Source: Pseudomonas fluorescens (GTDB lineage: Bacteria; Pseudomonadota; Gammaproteobacteria; Pseudomonadales; Pseudomonadaceae). From it: DNA of 64,000 bases. Every line of letters begins with the position of its first letter. The first letter of the stretch is position 1. A program made the position numbers and the translations under genes. The notes beneath the pieces are model-generated. The model searched no databases and was not told the origin of the DNA. It saw nothing but the letters and a program-made list of their open reading frames with translations. This document shows positions 16,793-25,373 of this stretch, piece after piece. The stretch is taken from contig NZ_CABVIX010000013.1 in the NCBI RefSeq assembly GCF_902498185.1, positions 1 to 64,000 on the forward strand, given 5' to 3'.

Positions 16793-17929
16793 TCATCGGT
16801 TCTGGTCAGGGTTCCATTGTCTGTAGCTGTGCCCGCGCAAGAACTGCCACAGGCCGACGCTCATGCCGGCCAGGGTGACCAGAATGAAGGCCGCCAGGCG
16901 AAACGGCTTGGGCAGGCGGTGACGCGCGTCGAGCAGGCCGACGATGGCCACACCGTAGCCCACCAGCTGCGCGGCCAGGGTCAGCTGGTAGAATCCGGCT
17001 TGGCCAGCCAGCCAGACGTTGGCCAGCAGCAGCGGAAGCAGCAGCACGGGAGCCAGTCGGCGGATCAGCTTGTGGCTGATCAGGGCAATGGCGTAGAGAC
17101 CATGGTCCAGAGGGTTGAGCAGCTCACGGCGGGCGGCCAGGCTGAGCAGGCCGCCGACGGTAACCCGCTGACGGCGGCGGAACTGCTTGTCGGCCTCGTC
17201 CACGCCCTGGTCGAGCACCACGGCTTGCGGCACATAGACGATGCGCTGGCCGGCGGCCGGGGCGCAGGTGCTGATATAGAAGTCGTCGTTGACCTGCGGC
17301 GGAATCGGCTGGAACAACGAGCGGCGCAGGGCCAGCAGCGCACCGTCCGCCGAGACCATGCAGCCGGTTCGGTTCTCCACCTTGCGCAGCCAGGCTTCAT
17401 AGTGGCGGTACAGACTGTCGCCCAGGCTCAGGCCCTTGCCTGGGTTGGGAATGATCATGTGGCCGGCGGTGCCGCCCACGGTGGGATCGCCCAAGGGGGC
17501 CAGAAGCAGGCCGAGGGTGTTGCCGGCCCATTGGTTGTCGGCGTCGGTGAACACCAGGATATCGCCGCGGCAATAGTTGACAGCCGTGTTGAGGGCGCCG
17601 GCCTTGCCCAGGCGCGGCAGGTCGAGCACCAGCACGCGCTTGTCGCCAAGGCTGCGGGCCAGGGCTACGGTACGGTCGCTGGAACCGTCGCTGGCCACCA
17701 CGACCTGGAGGCTCGCGGCGGCGTAGTCCTGATTGAGCACGCTGAGCAGTTTCTGCTCGATATGGCGCTCCTCGTTGTGCGCGGCGATCACTACGCTGAC
17801 TGTCTGTGGCACCAGAGGCGCGGGAGCGCGGCGAGCAAAGAATGGAGCGGCCAGGGTCAGCAGCACGGGGTAGCCAACCCAGGCATAGACTGGCAACAAC
17901 AGGCACAACCAGAAGATGTACTCAGCCAC
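16793..17929 (-). CDS. Membrane-bound family 2 glycosyltransferase
   Basis: 378 residues from GTG 17929, chosen because GGAGGC lies 7 bases upstream and because a longer in-frame reading to 18040 is Cys-rich nonsense shadowing the next gene. An N-terminal membrane helix (YIFWLCLLLPVYAWVGYPVL) precedes a GT-A domain with VSVVIAAHNEERHIEQKL, DGSSDRT, FTDADN and, later, RRRQRV in place of the processive QxxRW. Three to four C-terminal helices follow. It adds a sugar to the lipid-linked repeat unit on the cytoplasmic face. Overlaps the upstream gene by 8 bases. Confidence 0.85.
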   Translation of the reverse strand: MAEYIFWLCLLLPVYAWVGYPVLLTLAAPFFARRAPAPLVPQTVSVVIAAHNEERHIEQKLLSVLNQDYAAASLQVVVASDGSSDRTVALARSLGDKRVLVLDLPRLGKAGALNTAVNYCRGDILVFTDADNQWAGNTLGLLLAPLGDPTVGGTAGHMIIPNPGKGLSLGDSLYRHYEAWLRKVENRTGCMVSADGALLALRRSLFQPIPPQVNDDFYISTCAPAAGQRIVYVPQAVVLDQGVDEADKQFRRRQRVTVGGLLSLAARRELLNPLDHGLYAIALISHKLIRRLAPVLLLPLLLANVWLAGQAGFYQLTLAAQLVGYGVAIVGLLDARHRLPKPFRLAAFILVTLAGMSVGLWQFLRGHSYRQWNPDQNR

Positions 17930-18887
17930 GGGCGGGCCTCCTTGCGGTTCGGTTGAACAGGCTGAGCAGCAGCGCCGCGCCTGCCAGGTGCAGGCGCAGC
18001 CAATGCAGCATCCAGAGTTGCAGGATGAACAACGGATCACGGTGCTTCAGGCTTTGCCGCAGGCCCAACCCGAGGGCCGGCAGGGCGCCGACCAGCAGCG
18101 CGACCAGCGCCCCGCGGCCATTGCCGCCGGTGAGCATCGACAGGGCCACCAGGTCGAACAGCCAGATCGCCAGCGACAACAGCGGGAAACGCAACAGGCG
18201 CAGGCTCAACCCATTGCTGCGCAGCAGTTGCAGGTGGCTGCCCTGGCGCCACAGCTCCTTGCCCAGCCATTCCCCCCAGCTGGCCTCGAAGCCCCAGTGC
18301 AGCACCACCGGCTTGCGCAGCACGCACAGCCGGGCGCCTGCCTGGCTCAGGCGCAAGGTGAAGTCCTTGTCCTCGCCGGTGCGCAGGCGTTCGTCAAAGC
18401 CATCGACGCGTTCGAACCAGGTGCGCAACATCAGCAGGTTGGGGGTCGGCAACCAGTTGCTGTGTTGCACATGGCGGCCAGCGCGCAGTGTGCGGCGCTG
18501 CCAGGCGTAGGCGAACCAGGGCGCCTGGCGCGGGGTGTCGCAGTCCAGGGCGAACACATCGCCCTGACCTTCGCCATGCAGCACCAGCAGACGGCTCAGC
18601 CACTCCTGCGGTACCTCGATGTCAGCATCCAGAAACGCCAGCCACTCGCCTTTGCTGGCGCGTGCGCCTTGGTTGCGCAGGGCGCCGATGGCCAGGCCCG
18701 GCAGGCGCAGCACACGTGCGCCGAAGTCCCGGGCAATCCCCGGACCCTCGTCGCTGGAGCCGTTGTCGACCACCACCAGCTCGCAGTCCAGGCCCGCGAC
18801 TTCCGCGGCCAGGCGCGCGGCCTTCAAGGTGCGGCCGATGTGCCGGGCCTCGTTGAACATCGGAATGACGATGCTGACCAGACTCAT
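17922..18887 (-). CDS. Family 2 glycosyltransferase
   Basis: 321 residues from ATG 18887, which overlaps the preceding stop by 4 bases; in-frame sequence farther upstream belongs to that gene. GT-A domain with VSIVIPMFNEARHIGRTL, VVVDNGSSDEGPG and FLDADIEVPQEW (DxD). Hydrophobic helices near the C-terminus anchor it in the membrane. It most likely adds one residue of the EPS repeat unit; donor and acceptor cannot be read from the sequence. Confidence 0.85.
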   Translation of the reverse strand: MSLVSIVIPMFNEARHIGRTLKAARLAAEVAGLDCELVVVDNGSSDEGPGIARDFGARVLRLPGLAIGALRNQGARASKGEWLAFLDADIEVPQEWLSRLLVLHGEGQGDVFALDCDTPRQAPWFAYAWQRRTLRAGRHVQHSNWLPTPNLLMLRTWFERVDGFDERLRTGEDKDFTLRLSQAGARLCVLRKPVVLHWGFEASWGEWLGKELWRQGSHLQLLRSNGLSLRLLRFPLLSLAIWLFDLVALSMLTGGNGRGALVALLVGALPALGLGLRQSLKHRDPLFILQLWMLHWLRLHLAGAALLLSLFNRTARRPARG

Positions 18888-20254
18888 GCCTTCACCCCCT
18901 GCTCTCGGGCTTCGGCGGCCTGGTGCCAGACCACGCTGGACAGTGCCAGCATCAGCCACAGGTATTTGTGGGTTGGCGCGCTGAGGAACATCAGGAACAG
19001 GCCGATCGCCAGCATGCTCATGGTCAAGTGGGTCATCATGTCGGCCTGGTCGTGATTGCCGGCGTCGAGCCAGGCGCCCCGGGCCTTCCAGAAATTGCGC
19101 AGGGCCAGGGCGATCATGCCGACAAACAGCAGCCCGGCGGGCAGGCCGGTTTCGCTGAAGATCTCCAGGTAGGTGTTGTGCGCCCGGCGATAGAGGTCGG
19201 TGGGCTTGCTGTTGACCGGCGAGAACGCCTTGGAGAAACCGGTCTGTGCGTAGTGCAGCGGGAAGGTGCCTGGCCCGGTGCCCAGCAGCGGACTGTCGCT
19301 GATCATCTCCTTGCCCACCACCAGGTAGGAGGCGCGGCGGCCCAGGGATTCATCCTTGTGGGCGTTGACACCCGACTTGAGCAGCACCAGCGACTGGATA
19401 CGCTCCACATAACCTGCCGGCATCATCGCCGCGCCCAGCGGCAAGACGATGGCCAGGCCGAGCATGGCGAAGCCCAGGTGCCGGGGGCGTATCCGGGTGA
19501 GCTGTTCACGGTAGTTGTAGAGCACGATGCCAAGACTGATCAGCAGCACCACCAGCCCCGAGCGCGACTCTGTCTTGGTCATGCCGGCCAACAGCAGCAT
19601 GCAGCAGGCGGCCCAGAACAGCTTGACCGGGACCTGCCGGCTCTTGATCGCCAGCCACAGGCCCAGCGGGGTCGCGATGGTGATCAGCATCGCAAAGGAG
19701 TTGGGGTCGAGCATGGCCGAAGCGCGACCTTGCTCCTGGTATTTGGTGGAAAAGATCGCGAACAGGCAGGTCACGCAGGCACTGACGGTCACGACCCGCG
19801 CAAGCATGGGCAGGTTGAGGTCGCGGCCGATCAGCAGGGTAAGCACGAACACTACCAGGCCGACGATGAACTCACGCAGATGCCCGATCGACAGCAACTG
19901 GCTGTCGGTGGTCCACAGGCTCAGCAGGTACAGCGCCATGAATGGCACCAGCAGACGCCAGTGGGTACTTTGCAGACGTTCGCCCGGCAGTTGCCGGACT
20001 GCCAGCTGCAACGCCAGGATCAGCGCCAGGCCCACCCCGATCAGCTTGGCCCCTGACAGCAGACCGTCCTTGAGCAGCCCTTCGAGCGGGACCAGGGCAG
20101 CGATCGCCAGCAGGCCCCAGGCGGGGCGGCGGTAGAGCACCAGCGCACCGGCCAGTCCCAGCACCGCACCGGGGGCCAGGAAAGGATAGGGGCTGGCGAG
20201 CAAGCCCAGGCCAAGCACTGCGACCAGGCCGAGCAAAGACAGTGGAATGATCAT
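18884..20254 (-). CDS. O-antigen ligase/Wzy-like polymerase
   Basis: 456-residue polytopic membrane protein with roughly 11-12 helices and one large periplasmic loop (about residues 275-390) containing LGTGPGTF and RAHNTYLEIFSETG, the pattern of the WaaL/Wzy (O-antigen ligase) family. In an EPS operon with flippase and chain-length genes it is best read as the periplasmic polymerase that joins repeat units. It overlaps genes on both sides by 4 bases. Confidence 0.85.
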   Translation of the reverse strand: MIIPLSLLGLVAVLGLGLLASPYPFLAPGAVLGLAGALVLYRRPAWGLLAIAALVPLEGLLKDGLLSGAKLIGVGLALILALQLAVRQLPGERLQSTHWRLLVPFMALYLLSLWTTDSQLLSIGHLREFIVGLVVFVLTLLIGRDLNLPMLARVVTVSACVTCLFAIFSTKYQEQGRASAMLDPNSFAMLITIATPLGLWLAIKSRQVPVKLFWAACCMLLLAGMTKTESRSGLVVLLISLGIVLYNYREQLTRIRPRHLGFAMLGLAIVLPLGAAMMPAGYVERIQSLVLLKSGVNAHKDESLGRRASYLVVGKEMISDSPLLGTGPGTFPLHYAQTGFSKAFSPVNSKPTDLYRRAHNTYLEIFSETGLPAGLLFVGMIALALRNFWKARGAWLDAGNHDQADMMTHLTMSMLAIGLFLMFLSAPTHKYLWLMLALSSVVWHQAAEAREQGVKA

Positions 20255-21342
20255 GCGACAAGCTCCTTGGCTGCGCCCCGGTAGACCTGGGCCCAGCGCT
20301 GTGCCAGGGTCGGCAGGTGATAACGTTCCTGTTGCGTGCGGCGTGCGCGGGCCACCAGCTCCGCGGCCTGGGCAGGGTCATCGAGCAGGGCCAGCAGGTG
20401 CTGGCCCAGTTCGTCGACCGCCAGCGGCGGGGCCAGCAGGCCGCTCTGGCCGTGCTCGATCACATCCGGGATCCCGCCTACGCCGAAGGCCACAACCGGC
20501 ACGCCGTCCTGCATGGCTTCGAGCAGGATCATCGGCGTGCCTTCGGTGCGCGAGCTGATCACCAGGGCATCCAGGCGTACCATCCAGCTGCGCATGTCAC
20601 GCTGGAAACCCGGCAGGGTGATCCGCTCGGTCAGGCCCGCGGCATCGATACGCGCCTGCAAGGCGGCGCGCTCAGGCCCTTCGCCCAGCATCACGGCACG
20701 CACCTTGGGGCGCTGCTGACACAGCGGAATCAGCGCGTCGAGGAACAGGTCCGGGCCTTTCTCGCTGCTCAGCCGGCCGACATACCCGGCCAGCCAGCGA
20801 CCGCCGTTGGGCACCCGCTGGGGCAGGGCCTTGGCGTAGGGCAGGCCATTGGGGATGACCTGCAGCTTGTCGGCCTCGACCCCGGCTTCGCGATGCAGCC
20901 GCGCGATGCTCTCGGCCACGCAGACCACCCGGGCCACCGTGGGCGTGCGGCACAGCTGCAGGCTCAGCCAGGTATAGAAGCGCTGCTTGGTGCTGCGCGG
21001 CGTGAAACCATGCTGGGTGATCACCAGTGGCAAGCGCCACAGGCTTGCGCCCAGCCAGCCGAACAGCAGGCCCTTGAAATTATGTGTGTTGATCAGCGGG
21101 CGCAGGTCGCGCTGCTGGCGCAATTGCGCCAGCAACTGACTCAGGCCCCGGCAGGTCTGGCACTGGATACCTGCCTCGCGAAAGCGCGCCACCAGATCCG
21201 CCGGAGCATCGAGGAACAGCACCCGATGCTCGCCCGGTGTCGCCAGGCAGTGGTCCAGCAACATGCGCTCGGCGCCATAGAAGCCGCCACTGCTGAGCAG
21301 GTGCACGATCGCCTGGCGACGGGCAGGGACGGCGGCGTTCAA
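20251..21342 (-). CDS. Family 4 glycosyltransferase
   Basis: 363-residue GT-B enzyme. VHLLSSGGFYGAERMLLDH marks the N-terminal domain, AGYVGRLSSEKGPDLFLDAL the start of the nucleotide-sugar domain, and SRTEGTPMILLEAMQDGVPV carries the conserved acidic residues (E-x7-E type) of family 4. It retains the donor anomeric configuration. It likely builds the repeat unit in the cytoplasm. Coupled by 4-base overlaps to the Wzz-like gene and the polymerase gene. Confidence 0.88.
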   Translation of the reverse strand: MNAAVPARRQAIVHLLSSGGFYGAERMLLDHCLATPGEHRVLFLDAPADLVARFREAGIQCQTCRGLSQLLAQLRQQRDLRPLINTHNFKGLLFGWLGASLWRLPLVITQHGFTPRSTKQRFYTWLSLQLCRTPTVARVVCVAESIARLHREAGVEADKLQVIPNGLPYAKALPQRVPNGGRWLAGYVGRLSSEKGPDLFLDALIPLCQQRPKVRAVMLGEGPERAALQARIDAAGLTERITLPGFQRDMRSWMVRLDALVISSRTEGTPMILLEAMQDGVPVVAFGVGGIPDVIEHGQSGLLAPPLAVDELGQHLLALLDDPAQAAELVARARRTQQERYHLPTLAQRWAQVYRGAAKELVA

Positions 21343-22913
21343 TTGCGCACCCAGTGCACCAGGCGTGGCAGAGTCCAGGTACGGTGCGGGTTAGGCAGCG
21401 CTGGAGTCTGGTCGTTGATCACCAGCAGCACGGGCAGGCCAAGCTGATGGGTGATCTGGGCAGGATGCTTGAAGCGGCGGTCGAAGAATTCCTTCACGTA
21501 GACCAGGGCGATCGACAGCAGCAGGCCGGTCAGCAAGCCGAACGGGATGATCAGGCCAGGTTTGGGGAAGGAGGCGGCAGCAGGCTCGTACGGTGCGCTG
21601 AGAATCCGTGCGTTGGACTGGCTGCCATCGAACAGGCCTTGGCCACGGCTTTCCTCATAACGCTGGGCGTAGGTGGAGAAGGCTTTGTGCAGGGCTTCGA
21701 TCTCGGTATCGAGCTGGCGGGTCTTGCTCTGGGTTTCACGCAGCTGATGGATGCGGTCCTTGTACTCGGCGATGCGGTCGGTTTTCTGCGCAATGATCTG
21801 CTGGGTCACCGACAGGTCCTGCTGACGCTCGCGGATGCGGTTGTCGACGAGCTTCAGGAACTGCCCACGCAGGCGGCTGATCTGCTCGCGGGCCAGCATC
21901 ATTGGCTCCGAGCTTGGCTGGAACACGGTCATGTCGGCGGTGTAGCGGGCGATCTGGGCGGTCAGCTGCTCACCGACCTGCTTGATCTCGCGGTCCTCGA
22001 AGGCAACGTTGTCGACAGTGGTGGTGAAGGTGTAGGGGAAGCTGTAGTCAGCTGCCCGCGCCTTGGTGGCCGTGCCCAGGTTGCTCTTGAGGTAGTCGAG
22101 CCATTGCTGGTTCTGCAGCTGGCGGTCACGCGACAGGTTCAGCGCCTGCTCCTCGGTGTTGATGGCGTTGAGGCGGAAGGTGATCTCCTCACGCGGTTCG
22201 GACGAGCCGATGCCTTGCAGCAGGGTCATGCGTTGGCTTTCAAGGTCACCCAGGCGGGCTTGGTAGTGCAGTTTCTTCTGCTCGTAGAAGGCCTCGGGCA
22301 GCTCGTTGGACTGCAGGTCCTGGCGGTTCTTCAGGAAGTTGTCCAGCAACCTGCCCAGGAACAGCGTGCCGAGCTTGGAGTCCTCTGCGCTGTAGATCAG
22401 CGAGATGACGTTGGAGCCAGGCAGCGTTTCAACGTGCAGGTCCTTGATCGCCTGGTCGGTGAGGCCGTCGAGCTCGGTGTCGCGGGTCTCGGCTACTTCA
22501 GTCCCGAACAGGCGCTTGACCGGGTCGACCACCGATTCGTTGAGCGGCGTGAACACGGTGCGTTGCAGCAGGCCAGGCTCTTCCTGGAAGTGGCCTTCCT
22601 TGCGCAGTTGGCTGAAGGTTTCGCGGATCAGTGCCGGCGAGCGCAGGATATTGCTCTCGGTTTCCATGTCCGCCAGTGATGGCGGAATGAACTGGTCGGC
22701 TTCCTGGGTCAGCGCCGAACTGGCGTCGCTTTGCGAGAGTTTCTTCGACTGAACAATCACTTCAGCGGTGATGTCGAAACTTTGCTTGAGCGCCAACGGC
22801 AGCAGCAGGGCGATCACCGCAAAGAACAAGAACACACGTTTGACCAACTGTTTGTTGGCGAAGAAGATCCGGAAGAACTCATGCACATAGTTCTCTTTTG
22901 GCTGCGTAGTCAT
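21339..22913 (-). CDS. Wzz/GumC-type chain-length and export protein
   Basis: 524 residues with an N-terminal membrane helix (VKRVFLFFAVIALLLPLAL), a long periplasmic part with coiled coil (residues about 190-430) and a C-terminal helix (GLIIPFGLLTGLLLSIALVYV). This is the polysaccharide co-polymerase layout. The protein stops shortly after the second helix, without a fused tyrosine-kinase domain; the separate CpsD-like protein encoded upstream would supply that part. It probably sets chain length and links polymerase to the outer-membrane channel. Confidence 0.88.
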   Translation of the reverse strand: MTTQPKENYVHEFFRIFFANKQLVKRVFLFFAVIALLLPLALKQSFDITAEVIVQSKKLSQSDASSALTQEADQFIPPSLADMETESNILRSPALIRETFSQLRKEGHFQEEPGLLQRTVFTPLNESVVDPVKRLFGTEVAETRDTELDGLTDQAIKDLHVETLPGSNVISLIYSAEDSKLGTLFLGRLLDNFLKNRQDLQSNELPEAFYEQKKLHYQARLGDLESQRMTLLQGIGSSEPREEITFRLNAINTEEQALNLSRDRQLQNQQWLDYLKSNLGTATKARAADYSFPYTFTTTVDNVAFEDREIKQVGEQLTAQIARYTADMTVFQPSSEPMMLAREQISRLRGQFLKLVDNRIRERQQDLSVTQQIIAQKTDRIAEYKDRIHQLRETQSKTRQLDTEIEALHKAFSTYAQRYEESRGQGLFDGSQSNARILSAPYEPAAASFPKPGLIIPFGLLTGLLLSIALVYVKEFFDRRFKHPAQITHQLGLPVLLVINDQTPALPNPHRTWTLPRLVHWVRN

Positions 22914-22925
22914 GGACCTTGTCCC

Positions 22926-23951
22926 TTAGTTGTCTTCGTCTTTGTTGTCGACGCGGTAGCTGAAGCTGAAGCCGAAGCCCTGGAACAGCACGACGTCTGC
23001 CAGTTGCCGCGACAGCTCGCCAGCGCTCGCCAAGGTAGTCTTGGGCACGTACAGCATGTCTTCGGGCTGCAGGTAGGCGATCTTCTTGCTGTCGCCGGCC
23101 AAGGCCTTGTCCACGTCGTAGTTCACGGCCTGCACCGTATTGCCGTTGCGGCGCATGATCACCACCGAGCCGAGCTTGGCCTTGAGGGTCGGGCCACGTG
23201 CCAGGGTCAGCGCTTCGAGCACCGAGACCGGGCGACGGATCTGGAACGCACCGGGCGATCCGACCTCACCGAGCACATAGATCTCGTTGGCCGCAGTGGA
23301 CTTGAGCAGCACGTCCACGGTCATCCGGCCTGGCAGGTCGGCGTAGCGCTGGTTGAGATGGTCACGCAGCTGGTTGACGGTCATGCCCTGCAGTGCGACC
23401 GAGCCGATCTCCGGGAAGGTCGCGCGCCCGTCGGTGCCCACGGTGATGTCGCGGCTCATGCCGGTACCGGGGTGGGTCAGGGCGTTGCGCAGGTTCATGT
23501 CGCTGCTCATGGGGCTGAGCACGCGCAAGGTCACTTGGTCACGGTTGTTCTGGAAGATTCGCTTGTTACGGTATTCCTCGCGAATCGCCGTTTCGGCTTC
23601 GGGTGGCGTCTTGCCCTCGACCCGAACGCTGGAGTTGGTGCTCGGCAGGGTGATGGTGCCGTCAGGCTGCACGATCTGGCTGCCGTTCAGGCCGCTGGCG
23701 GCCATGAAGTTGAGGTCGATGTTGTCACCGGACTGGATGCGGTACACACCGCCGCTCGCGGTGGTGTTGGGGAAGTGGAAGATCACTTCGAGCACGTCCT
23801 GCGGACGCAGAACCTGCTCGCGCTGGGTCACTTCCGTGGCTTGGGCTTCGGCGGCCGGCGCAGTCAGAATCTGTACCGGCATCTCGCGTGTCTCTTGGCT
23901 GGCGCATCCGGCCAGGCCCAGCAGGCACAGGGCAATCGTTGGATATTTCAT
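22926..23951 (-). CDS. Wza/GumB-type outer-membrane polysaccharide export lipoprotein
   Basis: About 341 residues from ATG 23951 (a second ATG at 23960 is possible). The N-terminus MKYPTIALCLLGLAGC is a lipoprotein signal with the lipobox LAGC. The Poly_export domain (VLRPQDVLEVIFHFPN) and two SLBB-like repeats (DVLLKSTAANEIYVLGEVG, YLQPEDMLYVP) follow. It forms the secretion channel across the outer membrane for the EPS. It ends 12 bases before the Wzz-like gene. Confidence 0.9.
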   Translation of the reverse strand: MKYPTIALCLLGLAGCASQETREMPVQILTAPAAEAQATEVTQREQVLRPQDVLEVIFHFPNTTASGGVYRIQSGDNIDLNFMAASGLNGSQIVQPDGTITLPSTNSSVRVEGKTPPEAETAIREEYRNKRIFQNNRDQVTLRVLSPMSSDMNLRNALTHPGTGMSRDITVGTDGRATFPEIGSVALQGMTVNQLRDHLNQRYADLPGRMTVDVLLKSTAANEIYVLGEVGSPGAFQIRRPVSVLEALTLARGPTLKAKLGSVVIMRRNGNTVQAVNYDVDKALAGDSKKIAYLQPEDMLYVPKTTLASAGELSRQLADVVLFQGFGFSFSYRVDNKDEDN

Positions 23952-23972
23952 GGTGTGCATCCTGTGCTGGCC

Positions 23973-24626
23973 TCAGAGGTTGTTGTACAGCCACTTGGGC
24001 ATGTAGTACTTGCGCCGGTTGAATACGCTGCCGATCAGCTGCGCACCGGCCTGGCTCAGGCGCTGGGCGGTGGCCTGGGCCACTTCCCAGCGGGTTTCCT
24101 CGGCGCAGATCACCAGGATCACGCCGTCGACCAAGGTGCCGATGACCAGGCTGTCGGCGCTGGCGTACACCGCTTCGCCGTCGATCACCACAAAGCGGTA
24201 ATGACTGCTCAGCTGTGCCAGCAGTACCCTCAGCAAATCAGGGCTGAGGCGGTCGCGGCCGCGCTTGAAGGTGCCCGCGGGCAGCACATCGAAGGGCTGG
24301 TCGGACAGGCGCACGATGCAGTCCAGTGCCAGCGGCGGAGTGTCCTGGTTGAACAGCAGGTCGGTGAAACCTCGCAGCTTGTGCAGGCCCAGCTGCTGGC
24401 TGAGGCTTGCGCCGGTGCCACCGCCGTTGCTGTCGATCAGCAGCACGGGGCCTGCGCTCATCAGTGCCAGCTGGCTGGCGAAGGCCAGTGCGCTGGTGCT
24501 GGTGCCGCTGCCGGTGTTGGCCGCGGTCAGCAACAGGGTGCGCTGCTCCAGGTCGAGCACCGTGGCGGTGAGGTTGGTTTCGCTCGGGTTGGCGATGCTC
24601 AGACTTCTCGAAGTAGAACCGTCCAT
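23973..24626 (-). CDS. CpsD/BY-kinase-like protein with a degenerate P-loop
   Basis: 217 residues with the MinD/ParA-like fold of bacterial tyrosine kinases: VLLIDSNGGGTGASLSQQLG as the Walker A-prime region and FVVIDGEAVYASADSLVIG as Walker B. The Walker A site, normally GEGKS/T, reads NTGSGTSTSA, so the ATP-binding Lys is absent. The tail ends with three tyrosines in KYYMPKWLYNNL, less than the usual Tyr cluster. It may act as a scaffold partner of the Wzz-like protein rather than a kinase. It starts right after the initiating transferase's stop codon. Confidence 0.75.
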   Translation of the reverse strand: MDGSTSRSLSIANPSETNLTATVLDLEQRTLLLTAANTGSGTSTSALAFASQLALMSAGPVLLIDSNGGGTGASLSQQLGLHKLRGFTDLLFNQDTPPLALDCIVRLSDQPFDVLPAGTFKRGRDRLSPDLLRVLLAQLSSHYRFVVIDGEAVYASADSLVIGTLVDGVILVICAEETRWEVAQATAQRLSQAGAQLIGSVFNRRKYYMPKWLYNNL

Positions 24627-25373
24627 TCAACTTGCTCCGTGGCCGCTGAAGACTTTAAAGGGCGTCTTGAAGAGGATTTTCAGGTCCAGCATCAAGCTCT
24701 GTTCATTGATGTAGCTAAGGTCCAGCTCAACGCGCTGGTCGAAGTCGATATCACTGCGACCAGAGATCTGCCAAAGCCCTGTCATGCCCGGATAGATGCT
24801 CAGGCGTGCCAGGTGGTTGTCCTTGTAGCGATAGGCGTTGAAGGACGTAGGCCTTGGGCCGACCAGGCGCATGTCGCCGGTGACCACGTTGATCAGATTG
24901 GGCAGCTCGTCGAGGCTGGTGCGACGCAGCAAGCTGCCGATGCGGGTAACCCGTGGATCCTTGTCGATCTTGAAGTCGATGGCGTCGGCACCGTGCTTGT
25001 TCAGGTGACGCACCGAGTCCTTCAGGTCCTCGGCGTTGGCGACCATGGTGCGGAACTTGTACATACCGAAGGTGCGCCCGCGGTAGCCGGTGCGTTTCTG
25101 GATGAAGAACACAGGACCTGGGCTGCTGCGCTTGACCAGCGTCGCCAGGATCAGCAGCAGCGGCGAAATCATCGCCAGAAGCGCCAGGGCGCCCAGGCAG
25201 GACAACACCCGGTTGGTGCGTGACAAGGTCCACGGCCGCCCACCGACGCGACCGGTCAGCCAGCCACGCCCTTGCATGTGGATGGCGGCATCCATGCGCT
25301 GGCGATGCGCCGGATCCATGCGTTTGTCCCGATGCAGGCCCTGCATCTCCGCACTTCGTGGTTGTCCTGTCAT
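24627..25373 (-). CDS. EPS initiating phosphoglycosyl transferase (WbaP/WcaJ type)
   Basis: 248-residue member of the bacterial sugar-transferase family (monotopic PGT). One hydrophobic segment (VLSCLGALALLAMISPLLLIL) is followed by RTGYRGRTFGMYKFRTM, LRRTSLDELPNLINVVTGDM and LVGPRP, the catalytic-core motifs including the Asp-Glu pair. It transfers a sugar-1-phosphate to undecaprenyl phosphate, the first step of repeat-unit assembly. Short for WcaJ, lacking the N-terminal multi-helix part, as in many minimal PGTs. Overlaps the epimerase gene by 4 bases. Confidence 0.9.
   Translation of the reverse strand: MTGQPRSAEMQGLHRDKRMDPAHRQRMDAAIHMQGRGWLTGRVGGRPWTLSRTNRVLSCLGALALLAMISPLLLILATLVKRSSPGPVFFIQKRTGYRGRTFGMYKFRTMVANAEDLKDSVRHLNKHGADAIDFKIDKDPRVTRIGSLLRRTSLDELPNLINVVTGDMRLVGPRPTSFNAYRYKDNHLARLSIYPGMTGLWQISGRSDIDFDQRVELDLSYINEQSLMLDLKILFKTPFKVFSGHGAS

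Noticed and set aside
10746..17956. Very long open frames on the plus strand (10746-12425, 15833-17956) opposite the EPS operon
   Set aside because: They lie antisense to genes with clear motifs, have Gln/Ala/His-rich shadow composition and no ribosome sites; they arise from high GC at codon position three.
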